This document shows positions 45,949 through 55,196 of a stretch of 64,000 nucleotides of DNA, piece after piece. This DNA comes from UBA6623 sp965248235 (GTDB lineage Bacteria; Acidobacteriota; Terriglobia; Bryobacterales; UBA6623). Where the stretch lies: NCBI GenBank assembly GCA_965248235.1, contig CBDFIU010000005.1, positions 868,001 through 932,000 on the forward strand. Direction: 5' to 3'. Under the pieces are notes generated by a model. The model made no database searches, was not told where the DNA came from, and saw only the letters and a program-made list of their open reading frames with translations. The translations under genes were made by a program, and so were the position numbers. Positions within the stretch are counted from its first letter, which is position 1; the number at the start of each line of letters is the position of its first letter.

Positions 45949-47079
45949 ATGCGTTTTTCGTTTCGTTCTCTAACGGGCAGCATGAATCGATGCTTGGTGA
46001 ACCGGCCCCTGTGTTGGGTTCTTACCGCGGTGAGCCTGACGGCGACGCTTGGCGCCGGCGACTCGGCGTCCAAATTGAATGGGTCTCCCCTAATCGAAAG
46101 GACGTTTTGGTCGCGCTATTTGCAGGTGCTGCAGTTCGAAGAGGTGACCCGGTTCAACTACATGGACCGGGGGCCGGGACGGGTGACCGACCGGGACTTG
46201 CAGTACCGCGTTCGGACGCGTGTCCAGGTGAACCTGGCGCCGGAAGGAACCACCTATCTCCGGATGCGCGCCGAGACGGGCAAGGGGTTTGACAATAGTT
46301 GGGACAACACCGGCATCGGCCGCGGAGAAGGGCGGTGGAACTTCAACATGAAGTCTTTCGCCCTGGGCCAGAAATTGGGTTCGCACGTCGAGCTGCAGGG
46401 CGGCGGCATCGAATTTGATCCCGGCGCGGGCTCGGAGCACACCTACGCCTCCGGAGACGGCCACATGATGGGCTATCGGTTCTTGCTGACCGGCTCGCCG
46501 CACCCTTGGCGCCCGGAGAAGTTCAGCTTGACGATGGGCTATGTCGGCGACTTCCACCAACCCAACGTTTTTTCGCGCTTTCACCTGGGGAAGCTCAACT
46601 ATGTCCAGGCCCTGGTCCAGAAAAAGATCGGTGCCTACGGCGAGGGTTCCGTCGAGGTGGATTCCATCCGGGACATCTGGTTTACCCGTCAAGCGTTGCG
46701 CTGGCGGGAGCTGTTCCGGCCCGTCGTGGACGACATCATGTTGGAGACGGTTACTCGCACCTCCGACAACCCTTCGTTCGGCTGGTCGGCGATGGTCTCC
46801 CGCCATCTGGACCAAGCTCAGCGCTGGCGGGCTTACGCCATCTATGCCCACATCCCCAAGGCACTGTACGACAAGGGCGGCCGGCCGGTGCTCATGAACC
46901 GAGGAGAAATCGACCTGGGGAAGCGATTGGCCTGGGGCGGCAGCTATGCCGTCAACAAGGACCTGGAGTTGGGCGTTTTCGCGGGCCGACTGCTGGACTC
47001 GACTCCCAGCAAGCGCTGGATCGCGCAGTTCGTGGTCAGCTATCAATACGCCCATCTGATCAACCGGTTGCTGCGCTGA
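45949..47079 (+). CDS. Predicted outer-membrane beta-barrel protein (porin-like)
   Basis: 376 aa from ATG 45949, with GGAGGG at about 6 bp spacing. A signal peptide (residues 1-40) is followed by alternating amphipathic strands rich in aromatics: QVLQFEEVTRFNYMDRGPGR, YRVRTRVQVNLAPEGTTYLR, WNFNMKSFALGQKLGSHVEL, GYRFLLTGSPHPWRPEKFSL. The pattern fits a 16-18-stranded barrel. The C-terminus ends LINRLLR rather than the usual aromatic residue, which is atypical. I do not recognise a named family; it is not the alginate-export family of the neighbouring fragments. It lies between the MITE and a truncated PAS-MCP. Confidence 0.65.
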   Translation: MRFSFRSLTGSMNRCLVNRPLCWVLTAVSLTATLGAGDSASKLNGSPLIERTFWSRYLQVLQFEEVTRFNYMDRGPGRVTDRDLQYRVRTRVQVNLAPEGTTYLRMRAETGKGFDNSWDNTGIGRGEGRWNFNMKSFALGQKLGSHVELQGGGIEFDPGAGSEHTYASGDGHMMGYRFLLTGSPHPWRPEKFSLTMGYVGDFHQPNVFSRFHLGKLNYVQALVQKKIGAYGEGSVEVDSIRDIWFTRQALRWRELFRPVVDDIMLETVTRTSDNPSFGWSAMVSRHLDQAQRWRAYAIYAHIPKALYDKGGRPVLMNRGEIDLGKRLAWGGSYAVNKDLELGVFAGRLLDSTPSKRWIAQFVVSYQYAHLINRLLR

Positions 47080-47120
47080 GCAGCCCGATCCGTCTCAGGG
47101 GATATAACTTAACCGTGAAC

Positions 47121-48314
47121 TCAAACGGCTCTCCCGCCGTCCTCAACCGGCGCTCGCTCGTTCGACAATTTCGAGTTGCGGAATCCCCGTCGCCTATAGG
47201 GCGGGCAACGTCGCCGTCTCAGACTTCGTCCGCTCCGAGTCCGTGAACAAGGGATGGATGGCTCCGGGCAATCCCTTACATCCGTCATCGCCGATTGGGT
47301 GACGCGCTCGGCCTCTTCCGAGCTTTGCTGGATTTCCCGAATCGAATCCGTCAGATCATCCGCTCCGGCCGCGACGGTTTCGAGTGACTCCGAGATCTCG
47401 CGTCCCGCCGCCGTCGCGCCGTCGGCTTGCGACGCTGTCAGCCGCGCTCCGCCGCGCATCTGCGATCCGATCTCGGTCAACTGCTTCCCCATCGTGCCCA
47501 ACTCGCCCGATGCCTGCTCGAGTTTCTGAAAGGCGAGAACCTTCGCCGTCACGCGGTCAAGCGTCAACAACGGACCCAGATACTTGCCCTTCTCGTCGAA
47601 CAACGGATGAAATAGGAAGTTGTAGATTTCATCTCCCAACGGGAGCTGCGTCCGCCAAGGAACATTGTCGGCATTGGCGAAGCGGCTGCGATGTTCCGTC
47701 AGAGCGGGCTGGATGAGATCGAAAGGCTTGCCGAGCAACTGTTCGGCCGGGTCCCCGGCGGTCAACCGCAAAGGGGCCAGGCGCTGGGCGGCGACGCGGT
47801 TCATGTAGCGAATCGTCAAATCCGCGGCCAGTTGTAGGGTGGGCACGGGGCCGTCGTCGAGCATCGTCTTGAGCAGGGTGACCTTGTCTGCGTCGCTGCC
47901 GCCGGCCGCTCTGTCCGGCGCCCAGCTCAACAGAATCCCGGCCGTCCCGCCGCTATCGCCGGAAAGCACGGAGGCGTCAACGCTGATCGGCCCCTCCGCC
48001 GAGTCGACCGTGACGGAAATCGAACGCCCCGCGGGCGCCGTCGACAAGCGGTCCAGCCCCCCTCGGTTGCCGTGCAGTTCGGCCAGCGGCCGACCCGCGA
48101 CGCTGCTCGGGTCAAAAGGCGCGGCTCGCCCCGCGAGCTCCGCCCAGGCTTGTCGCCCGGCGCGATTGACGCAAATGATCTTCCCGTCCGCCGAGGCAAC
48201 CGCCAAGCTCATCGGCAGCGTCTCGACGGCGGCGCGCAACGCCGCCGTGTCGGCGCTGTCCCGCCGCAGGAAACCGGTGAGTCTTGCGATGACGCTTTCG
48301 CTTTGTTTGTGCAC
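47121..48314 (-). pseudogene. Cytoplasmic PAS-PAS chemoreceptor, signalling domain truncated
   Basis: GTG 48314 follows AGGAAG. Residues about 20-135 and 145-250 are two PAS folds (SLAVASADGKIICVNRAGRQ; PTLQLAADLTIRYMNRVAAQ, with YNFLFHPLFDEKGKYLGPLL). A coiled-coil region begins the MCP domain (ADDLTDSIREIQQSSEEAER). At about 47265 homology ends; the frame then runs through unrelated DNA to 47121. The hairpin tip that binds CheA/CheW (EQTNLLAL...) is missing, so it cannot signal as an MCP. There are no membrane helices. Confidence 0.75.
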
Positions 48315-48496
48315 TTCCTACCTCAACCTCCTGATATTGTTTCGCCGCGAGACATTGGACCCGATTTCGACCGTTCCCCGCGACGCCGCTCGGACCATGG
48401 ATCGGCGCCGAAAAGTTCAAGGCCGGCCCGCGGGTCCCCGGAAGTTTCGCCGTTAGCGGATCCGCGGCGGGTTTGCCGTAGTTGGTCTGTCCGGGT
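48315..48496. other. Gap upstream of the truncated PAS-MCP
   Basis: It contains the AGGAAG ribosome site of the minus-strand gene and no other feature that I can support. Confidence 0.3.
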
Positions 48497-48672
48497 TCGA
48501 TCCCCCCGCGTTGACGTACTGCTCAAACCACTCCTCGCCCTAGACGATGCGTCCGAGCAGGGCGGATGTGTCGAGCGGCTTGCCCTCGTGATTCACCGTA
48601 TTCGCGGCCACGATGCGACCTCCGCGATCGGCGATGATCATCAGATCGTAAATCCCGTAATTGGTCGAAGTT
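48497..48672 (-). pseudogene. Remnant of a chemoreceptor sensor domain
   Basis: The minus strand reads NYGIYDLMIIADRGGRIVAA, NTVNHEGKPLDTSALLGRIV, then TAG (48540-48542), then GEEWFEQYVNAGG in the same frame. This is the periplasmic-sensor signature of a group of MCPs (YDLMLIADADGKVVAVNTVDHTGKPL). Both ends and the membrane segments are gone. Confidence 0.6.
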
Positions 48673-49069
48673 CATTCTTTCCTTTCCGCCAAACACCGCC
48701 TTTCGGGGCGGCCAACGAGGCGACCGCCGCCGTTGCGCCGGGCATAGGCGCCGGAGCGTGTGTAACCGTCTTGAGCTTGCGTGGAAGCCTTGCCGCGGAC
48801 TCGTGTCACTGACTGATTGATCGGCGTTGGGGGCGAAATCTTGAGGTCTCTCGCACCGGTGCCGCTCCTAATTCTTATCACCTGGGGCCGCCTGTCCCCC
48901 TTGCAACGAAATTCGATAAAGCCCGGCCGTCTTCGGGTCGATAGAGAAATTCGGCGCGTCACGCTTCGTCGCGGTTCGCCAAAGGACGCGCCGAGATGAC
49001 GAGTCGCGCCGCTGGGTCACATCCGCCGACCGGTTCGATGAGCAAGCTTTAGGGGAGGAGCAAAAAGGA
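48673..49069. other. Non-coding leader of the intact MCP gene
   Basis: No gene. A GC-rich stretch that ends with GGGGAGGAGC, the ribosome site of the MCP at 49070. I looked for a cyclic-di-GMP riboswitch and did not find its conserved core. Confidence 0.35.
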
Positions 49070-50641
49070 ATGAACGCAATCTTAGCGAAAATCATGGGAA
49101 ACGCGGGGGGGGACTCCTCGCTGATGGGTTCGGTCGAAGGGCTCAAGGGCGCTCTCGACAACGTCGGAGCGAATATCTTCATCGCCGACCGCGACCTGAA
49201 ACTGCGCTACATGAATCGTCGCGCCGAGCAGAAAATGCGCGAGATCGAAAACGAGCTGGTCAGCGCCTTTGGCATCCGCGTGGACAACTTGATCGGTCAG
49301 AATATCGACCGCTTTCACGGTAACCGCACGGCGGAAATCCGCGGCCGCCTCTCCGATGACCGCCATCTCCCAATCGACGCCGATATCCAACTGGGCTCGC
49401 TGCTGCTGAACCTCATCGTCAACGGCATCTACGACGACGCCCACCGCCTGGTCGGTTTCGTCGTCAACTGGGACGAGATCACTGAGAAGAGGCGCCTCGA
49501 GGTCGAGGCGGCGAGGATGAGCTCGATGATGGAGAATGCTCCCACCAACGTCCTGTACGCGGACAAGGAGCTGGTGCTGCGATACATGAACCCGGCCTCG
49601 AAGAAGCAACTGCAGGGCCTGCAGCAATATCTTCCCGTTTCCGTCGACGAAATGATCGGCCGGCCGATCGACATCTATCACAAGAACCCCTCCTACCAGC
49701 GGGGCATCTTGGCGGACCCCAAGAACCTTCCCAAACGGGCCAACATTAAAGTCGGTCCCGAAACGCTGGACCTGTTGGTCAGCCCGATCTACGACAACCG
49801 CGGTGATTACCTCGGTCCCATGGTGACCTGGGAGGTGATTACGGCCAAGTTGAAGGGTGAGGAACAGGCCCGCAAAACCCAATTGGCGCTTCAGCAAAAG
49901 TCCGAAGAGTTGGGCGAGATCAGCCAGCAAATGGCCGGCAACGCCGAGGAGACCTCGGCACAGATCAGTCTCGTCTCCGACAGCAGCGACCAGGTCAACA
50001 AGAACGTGCAGGTCGTCGCGGCGAGCGCCGAAGAGATGTCTGCTTCGATCAAGGAAATCTCCAAGAACGCCGCCGATGCCCTGCAGGTCGCGCAAAGCGC
50101 GGTCACCGTCACCGACAGTACCAACGATACGATCAAGCGCCTGGGTGAATCGAGCACCGAGATCGGCAACATCGTCAAGGTCGTCACCTCGATCGCCGAA
50201 CAGACCAACTTGCTTGCGCTCAACGCCACCATCGAGGCCGCCCGCGCCGGCGAGGCCGGCAAGGGATTCGCCGTCGTCGCCAACGAAGTCAAGGAATTGG
50301 CTAAGGAGACCTCCACGGCGACCGAAGATATCGGCAAGCGCATCGACGTCATCCAGAGCGACACGAAAAAGGCTGTCGACGCCATCGAGCAGGTCACCGA
50401 AATCATCAGCCGTATCAACGAAATTTCCAGCAGCATCGCAACCGCGGTCGAGGAGCAATCCATTACCACGACCGAAATCGGGCGCAACGTGGCCGATGCC
50501 GCCAAGGGAGTCGGCGAGATCGCCCAAAACATCAACGGCGTCGCCTCGGCGGCGAAGAACACCGCCGAAGGCGCCAGCGCCACGCTCAGCAGCGCCGAGG
50601 AACTGGGGCAAATTGCAAGCGAGTTGAGAACCGCCGATTAG
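49070..50641 (+). CDS. Soluble chemoreceptor, PAS-PAS-MCP, intact
   Basis: 523 aa, no membrane helix, so the receptor is cytoplasmic. PAS1 is at about 30-140 (GANIFIADRDLKLRYMNRRA, LIVNGIYDDAHRLVGFVVNW) and PAS2 at about 155-265 (PTNVLYADKELVLRYMNPAS, LLVSPIYDNRGDYLGPMVTW). The MCP signalling domain at 290-515 has the full hairpin tip IAEQTNLLALNATIEAARAG, EAGKGFAVVANEVKELAKET, and flanking methylation helices. Start ATG 49070 follows a strong GGGGAGGAG. It should bind CheW/CheA, and the PAS domains may sense redox, oxygen or a ligand by heme/flavin. No che operon lies in the window. A 40-bp piece of this type of gene is found at 36869-36908. Confidence 0.92.
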   Translation: MNAILAKIMGNAGGDSSLMGSVEGLKGALDNVGANIFIADRDLKLRYMNRRAEQKMREIENELVSAFGIRVDNLIGQNIDRFHGNRTAEIRGRLSDDRHLPIDADIQLGSLLLNLIVNGIYDDAHRLVGFVVNWDEITEKRRLEVEAARMSSMMENAPTNVLYADKELVLRYMNPASKKQLQGLQQYLPVSVDEMIGRPIDIYHKNPSYQRGILADPKNLPKRANIKVGPETLDLLVSPIYDNRGDYLGPMVTWEVITAKLKGEEQARKTQLALQQKSEELGEISQQMAGNAEETSAQISLVSDSSDQVNKNVQVVAASAEEMSASIKEISKNAADALQVAQSAVTVTDSTNDTIKRLGESSTEIGNIVKVVTSIAEQTNLLALNATIEAARAGEAGKGFAVVANEVKELAKETSTATEDIGKRIDVIQSDTKKAVDAIEQVTEIISRINEISSSIATAVEEQSITTTEIGRNVADAAKGVGEIAQNINGVASAAKNTAEGASATLSSAEELGQIASELRTAD

Positions 50642-51020
50642 CGACTCGGGAAATCGAACCTCCCCGGCGGAGCCGCCTCGGCTCCGCCGCCGGAGCTTAA
50701 GAATTGGATTCTCCACGGCGCGCTTGCGCCTGCTTCCACCCCGAGAAATCGCATCGTCTTCGTCGGCCCGCATTGCCGATTGTCGACCTGGGAAGGCACT
50801 TCGAAACCATCTTGCACTCGTTGCGGAGAGTGCCGACGCTACACTACGTAGTGTCAAGGGACTCGGACAAATTGCCGGACGAGTTGGGAGTCGTGGATTG
50901 ACGAGGGTCCGAACCTAACGCCGTGACGGCGGTTCGTGGATCCGTCCGCGATCAGCGTTCCACGTGTAGAGTTCTCCGACGAAAGCAAATTTAATTCACG
51001 GCATCGGAAAGAAGGATTGC
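50642..51020. other. 380-bp gap, no gene seen
   Basis: No convincing frame, hairpin or promoter. The right end holds the GAAGGA ribosome site of the next gene. Confidence 0.3.
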
Positions 51021-51341
51021 ATGGTTACAATCGGGATGAATTACGAAGTTCTCGAAGGCAAGCAAGAGACTTTCGAGAAAAAGTTCGCACTCGTCATGGA
51101 GGCGATGGAAGGAGCGGCGGGCCACGCCAAAACAAGGCTTTATCAAGACACCTTCAAGCCGGGCAGCTATCTCGTCGTGTCCGAATGGACCGACAAGGGC
51201 GAGTTCGACGCCTTCGTTGCTTCGGAAACGTTCCGCAATGTGACGAAGTGGGGTCGGGAAAATGTCTTGGCCGGACGTCCGGCCCACAAGGTTTACCAGG
51301 AACCGGAAACCGAGCCGGCCGCCGCGCTGGCCACGTCGTAA
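51021..51341 (+). CDS. Antibiotic-biosynthesis-monooxygenase (ABM) fold protein
   Basis: 106 aa. ATG 51021 with GAAGGA upstream. The sequence MVTIGMNYEVLEGKQETFEK, ARTRLYQDTF-like AKTRLYQDTFKPGSYLVVSE, WTDKGEFDAFVASETF, and a C-terminal GRENVLAGRPAHKVYQ matches the small dimeric ferredoxin-like ABM fold. Members include heme-degrading IsdG/HmoA types and quinol monooxygenases. The catalytic Asn/Trp/His of IsdG are not obvious, so I leave the reaction open. Confidence 0.75.
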   Translation: MVTIGMNYEVLEGKQETFEKKFALVMEAMEGAAGHAKTRLYQDTFKPGSYLVVSEWTDKGEFDAFVASETFRNVTKWGRENVLAGRPAHKVYQEPETEPAAALATS

Positions 51342-51478
51342 CTCTTGCCGCGAGGTTCGGCTTACCCGTCCCTCGCGCCGACGGGGCGTCCCGGGCGTCA
51401 AGATTGATTCGGATATTCGGCGCTCGGTCGACGAACGGGCCGGCCGGACACGGTGAATCGGGCGCTACGCGCTCAAAA

Positions 51479-52717
51479 CTACCCGTGCCCGCGCGCCGTC
51501 ACTTCCCATACCTCGACAACCTTGTCGCCGCGCGTGCAATACATGCGGTCATAAAGGTTCACGTTGGGGTCGCAGTGAGGTACGATCAGCTCCACCTTGT
51601 CGCCAAGCTTGACGGCGGGCTCGGCGTTCTTTAACGTTAAAATCCCGTGTTCATCGCCGCCGAAGCGATAGCCGACGCCTTTGTAACCGAGAACCTCGGG
51701 CCCGAAGTCGCGGTCGGTCGCGAACGACTTGAGCCCCGAGTCGACCGTCGCGCGATCGTCATAGTTGTGGCTGATCACCGTGGCGAGCACGGTCAGGGAA
51801 GGCTGAAAATCCTCATAGACGTCGCCGCTCCGGCCGCCGATCCGGCGATAATCGACATCCATGAAGACGTAGGAGCCCACCTGCAACTCCGTCAATCCCA
51901 GCGCCGGATCGATATTGTAGGTGCCCGTGCTGGCTCCCGACATGATTTCGGCCGCTAGCCCGTCGCGCCGCATCGTCTCGAAACTCTCGATGACCGGCGT
52001 CATGTATTGCGTCGAATGTTCCTCGCGGGCATCGAAGCCGGTTACATGCGACGACGCACCGGAATAGCCGTGCACGCCGCGAAGCTTCAGATTCGCGAGC
52101 CGGTCGACGGTCTTGGCCAAGTCGACCGCGCCTTGCCCGGGAGCGATACCCGTGCGGCGGCCGAGCGGATCGATGTCGATGAGAATATTGAGATCAACCT
52201 TCGCCGCCTTCGCCGCTTCGCTCAACTCGGCGGCGTGCGCCGCGCTGTCGACGACCGCCATCGTATCGGCGTGATTCTTCGTCAACCGAAGCAGTCGAGC
52301 CATCTTGTTGGGCCCGACGAGTTCGGAAGTAATCAGCACGCCCCCGACGCCCGAGGCCGCCATTCGCTCCGCCTCGTAAATCGTCGCCGCGCAAACCCCA
52401 AGCGCGCCCGCGGCCACTTGGCGGTGGGCGATTTCAGCGCATTTGTGAGTCTTCGCGTGAGGCCGTAAGGCGACTCCGGCGCTCTTGGCATGCTCACTCA
52501 TCGCGGCCAGGTTGTGTTCAAGCCGATCCAGGTCGAGCAGCAAAGCCGGCGTCGGCAGATCTTGCTTCGTGACGTCTTCGACCGAGCTTCCCGCTTCGAG
52601 GCGCTTTTCCACGTCATCGACGCTATAGCCCTTCGCGCCGCCCGGCGTCAGCAGCGTCGGAGCGAGCGTGGCCATCGCCAAGTTGTCTTTCATCCATTGT
52701 CTCCGCGAGGTTGTCAC
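51479..52717 (-). CDS. PLP-dependent D-amino-acid lyase (D-threonine aldolase/D-serine dehydratase-like, DSD1), Tat-exported
   Basis: 412 aa. GTG 52717 has AAGGAGG at 6 bp spacing. The N-terminus MTTSRRQWMKDNLAMATLAP carries a twin-Arg signal, so it may be exported folded with PLP. The fold-type III barrel begins TPALLLDLDRLEHNLAAMSE; the PLP lysine is Lys89 in RPHAKTHKC. DIDPLGRRTGIAPG, HGYSGASSHVTG and SGASTGTYN follow. The C-terminal domain ends with the metal ligands in IVPHCDPNVNLYD (His, Asp). This family splits D-threonine or D-serine or D-3-hydroxyaspartate. No partner gene is obvious. Confidence 0.88.
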   Translation of the reverse strand: MTTSRRQWMKDNLAMATLAPTLLTPGGAKGYSVDDVEKRLEAGSSVEDVTKQDLPTPALLLDLDRLEHNLAAMSEHAKSAGVALRPHAKTHKCAEIAHRQVAAGALGVCAATIYEAERMAASGVGGVLITSELVGPNKMARLLRLTKNHADTMAVVDSAAHAAELSEAAKAAKVDLNILIDIDPLGRRTGIAPGQGAVDLAKTVDRLANLKLRGVHGYSGASSHVTGFDAREEHSTQYMTPVIESFETMRRDGLAAEIMSGASTGTYNIDPALGLTELQVGSYVFMDVDYRRIGGRSGDVYEDFQPSLTVLATVISHNYDDRATVDSGLKSFATDRDFGPEVLGYKGVGYRFGGDEHGILTLKNAEPAVKLGDKVELIVPHCDPNVNLYDRMYCTRGDKVVEVWEVTARGHG

Positions 52718-52928
52718 GCGAACCTCCTTCGGCCCGCTCTCGTTGCATCGAAAGGGCCGCCTTCCGGACTATCCTAGCAATCCCCGCCGCGCGTCGGCTC
52801 CGGCCGCGTCTTGGGAATCTTGTCGGCCGGCGGGTGGTATCTCGGTTGTCGGGGCCGGCGCCGCGACGGGTTAAGGGGCGGGCTCTTTTTCGGGTTGGAA
52901 AATGCTTGCCGCTACCGGGAAGGGCCGC

Positions 52929-53969
52929 TCAATCCGCGGCGACCGGTTCTTCGGGGACCGGCGCTTCGGAGACGGCCTCCCCGCGGAGTAGCTGTTCGGC
53001 CGGCTTGAATTCCAGGCCGTTGTAGTCGGGCGCGGCGGCGACCACACGGTTTCGTCCTTGGTCCTTGGCTTCGTAGAGCGCGCGATCGGCCTGCTCGACG
53101 ATCTCGGACCACGTGCCCCCCCCGGGAACCTCGCCGAGAGGATAGAGGGCTACGCCGCAACTGATCGTCACATGCACGGTCTCGTCGCTCTCCCCGATCG
53201 GGAATTCCTGATCCGCCACGCTGCGCCGAACCCGTTCGGCGGCGGTCGTGGCTCCGTGCAGATTTTGCCCGTGCAGATAGAGCAGAATCTCTTCGCCGCC
53301 GTAGCGGAAAGCCGCGTCTTCCCCGCGCAACGTTCCCCGTACGGCGGAAGCGACTTTGCGGAGGATTTCGTCGCCGCTTTGGTGCCCGTAGCGGTCATTG
53401 AATCCCTTGAAGTGGTCCACATCGCACATCACGATGGCGTAGCGAAGGCCCTGCGTAACCGCTCTTTCATGAAAGGCGGCGACCTTCTCTTCAAAGTCCA
53501 AACGGTTCCCGATTTCCATCAGCGGGTCGAGTCTCGACATGTAGAGCAGGCGTTCGTTCATCGAGCGGAGGTCTTTGTTGACGTCGCGGAGTTCGCGTTC
53601 CAGCCTCACAATGCGCTCCGCGGCCCGGATCCGCACCTGCATTTCTTGGATATCGAAGGGCTTGGAGATGAAGTCATCCCCGCCCGCATCGAGCGCCTCG
53701 ATCAGGTGACGTTTTTCGTGACGGCTGGTCAGGAAGATGATGTAGGTGTAAACGGGCAGCTTGGCGTTACGAATGAGCCGGCAAAGCTCAAGTCCGTTCA
53801 TCCCGGGCATCTCCCAGTCGGTCACCACCACCGGGAACCATTCCGCGAGGAATTTCTCGCTCGCCTCGATCCCGTCGGTGGCGGTGACCACGGTGTGGCC
53901 CATTTTCTGCAGAGCATGACCGACCAACCGCAGCGTGGTTGGATCATCGTCGGCCAGTAGAATTTTCAT
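52929..53969 (-). CDS. Response regulator with GGDEF diguanylate cyclase domain (PleD/WspR-like)
   Basis: 346 aa. Receiver domain 1-120: acidic pocket Asp7-Asp9, phosphoacceptor Asp51 in VVTDWEMPG, Lys103 in ISKPFD. A coiled coil (115-145) links to GGDEF: SRLDPLMEIGNRLDFEEKVA, CDVDHFKGFNDRYGHQSGD and the active loop RYGGEEI (224-228). GGEE is competent for c-di-GMP synthesis; the fifth residue is Ile instead of Phe, a tolerated variant. The RxxD inhibitory site, if any, would be RGEDAA upstream; not canonical. It is 55 bp after an Hpt gene on the same strand, so phosphate may come through that Hpt. Confidence 0.9.
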   Translation of the reverse strand: MKILLADDDPTTLRLVGHALQKMGHTVVTATDGIEASEKFLAEWFPVVVTDWEMPGMNGLELCRLIRNAKLPVYTYIIFLTSRHEKRHLIEALDAGGDDFISKPFDIQEMQVRIRAAERIVRLERELRDVNKDLRSMNERLLYMSRLDPLMEIGNRLDFEEKVAAFHERAVTQGLRYAIVMCDVDHFKGFNDRYGHQSGDEILRKVASAVRGTLRGEDAAFRYGGEEILLYLHGQNLHGATTAAERVRRSVADQEFPIGESDETVHVTISCGVALYPLGEVPGGGTWSEIVEQADRALYEAKDQGRNRVVAAAPDYNGLEFKPAEQLLRGEAVSEAPVPEEPVAAD

Positions 53970-54023
53970 ATCTTTTCCCCGGCGGCTCGCGGTGAGGTCC
54001 TCGCCCCCGTTTTCACGGCCGCA

Positions 54024-54422
54024 TCATGAATCCACGCCTTCATCGAAACGGACTGTATGCCTTTCCCGCCCTTGTTCGCGGCCGCGGCGATAGTTGGTCA
54101 AGAACTCCTTGACACGCGCGAATTCTTGGTCCGCCTGCTCGACGAGGGGCTGCATCGGCGCCGGCTCTTGCCGGCAGCCGTACTCTTCGAGTTGACGGCA
54201 TAGCGCGCATAACGAATCCGCCCCCATGTTGCCGCTCGCGCCCTTGAGGCGGTGGGCGACCTCCGCCGCTTGTCCAACCTGGCTGCTTTCGACGGCTTGC
54301 CGCAGGGCGTCGAGTTGATTCGGTGAATCATCGAGAAAGACGTCGATCAACTCGTCCATGAATTCCTCATCGTTCAAAGTCGCCTCGCGGAGGCGATCGA
54401 GGTTAAGGGGTTCATCGGCCAT
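54024..54422 (-). CDS. Histidine phosphotransfer (Hpt) domain protein
   Basis: A 132-aa four-helix-bundle Hpt protein. The phosphorylated residue is His57 in AEVAHRLKGASGNMGA. It relays phosphate between a hybrid kinase and a receiver. ATG 54422 (MADEPLNLDRLREATLND). It precedes the receiver-GGDEF gene by 55 bp on the same strand, which suggests a phosphorelay to c-di-GMP synthesis. No histidine kinase is in the vicinity. Confidence 0.9.
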   Translation of the reverse strand: MADEPLNLDRLREATLNDEEFMDELIDVFLDDSPNQLDALRQAVESSQVGQAAEVAHRLKGASGNMGADSLCALCRQLEEYGCRQEPAPMQPLVEQADQEFARVKEFLTNYRRGREQGRERHTVRFDEGVDS

Positions 54423-54701
54423 GGTGATCCTTTTCCGGCTTCAGCGGCGCGGCTGCGCGAACTCCTACCTGTCGGCCGGGCACGTCCCACGAATACCTAC
54501 GGCCAAAAATGTAGGCCGCCGGTGTATTGGAGGATTGCCTTATTCATATCGGCGCGCGGAGTCAAGAAATTTAGTCCCGATCCGCGCCGTTCGCGCCCGC
54601 CCAATACAGCCCTTTGAAAATAGATTCAACCCGAGCCGCTTCGGACCGATAAGAACCGCAAGGGTTTTGCCCGGCCCAAGATACCCGAAAGACGAAGATC
54701 C

Positions 54702-54935
54702 ATGACAATCACGACTTCCGCGTTGACGGCCTTAGCCGAGGCCCGAAAACAGCTGAGCAGCGCCGCTGAAGGCGTCGAGCGGGCCGCGCGTCCGGCGTCG
54801 GAAGCCGTTGACAGCCTCGACCTCAGCACTGAAGCCGTCAGGCTTCTCCAGGCCAAAACGTCTTTCCGCGTCGCCCTGCAACTCGCCGAGACGGCCGACG
54901 AGATCGACCGCCACGCCCTCGATTTGCTGGGTTGA
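54702..54935 (+). CDS. Small flagellar-rod/hook-like protein, function unknown
   Basis: A 77-aa helical protein with start ATG 54702 (MTITTSALTALAEARKQLSS). Its C-terminal half VDSLDLSTEAVRLLQAKTSF, RVALQLAETADEIDRHALDL resembles the C-terminal helix of flagellar rod/hook proteins (VDLATEAVNLLQAK..F..N), while the N-terminal rod domain is reduced to one helix. No other flagellar gene is in the window. It may be a real small protein of unknown function. Confidence 0.6.
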   Translation: MTITTSALTALAEARKQLSSAAEGVERAARPASEAVDSLDLSTEAVRLLQAKTSFRVALQLAETADEIDRHALDLLG

Positions 54936-55173
54936 GCGACGGAAAAAGGTCGCCGAAGACCCCGTCAGCGCACCCAATGCAATACGCCGAATCAGAGCCC
55001 CGAGCGCAAGCGACGGGTCGCGGCCGGGCAACCCTTCTCGCTGGTGAGTGCACCATCTGCCCGGCAAGTATCGCTTCGCCGCCCGGCGACTCCAAGAAGC
55101 CCCGACGGAACAGAGCGGCAATATTCGACGCAGCCCCCCTACCCGTCCGCTTCCGGGCTCTCCCGCCGGCCTA

Positions 55174-55182
55174 TGCTAGAAT
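55174..55182 (+). promoter_or_regulatory. Extended -10 promoter of nfeD
   Basis: TGCTAGAAT (TGn-TAGAAT) is 14 bp before ATG 55197. Extended -10 elements can work without a -35. The leader would be only ~8 nt, so ribosome binding would be close to leaderless. Confidence 0.4.
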
Positions 55183-55196
55183 TCTGATAGAAACCC

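Noticed and set aside
48490..48512. tRNA T-loop-like GGGTTCGATCCCC
   Set aside because: No acceptor stem or anticodon arm around it; it lies inside the decayed receptor coding sequence.
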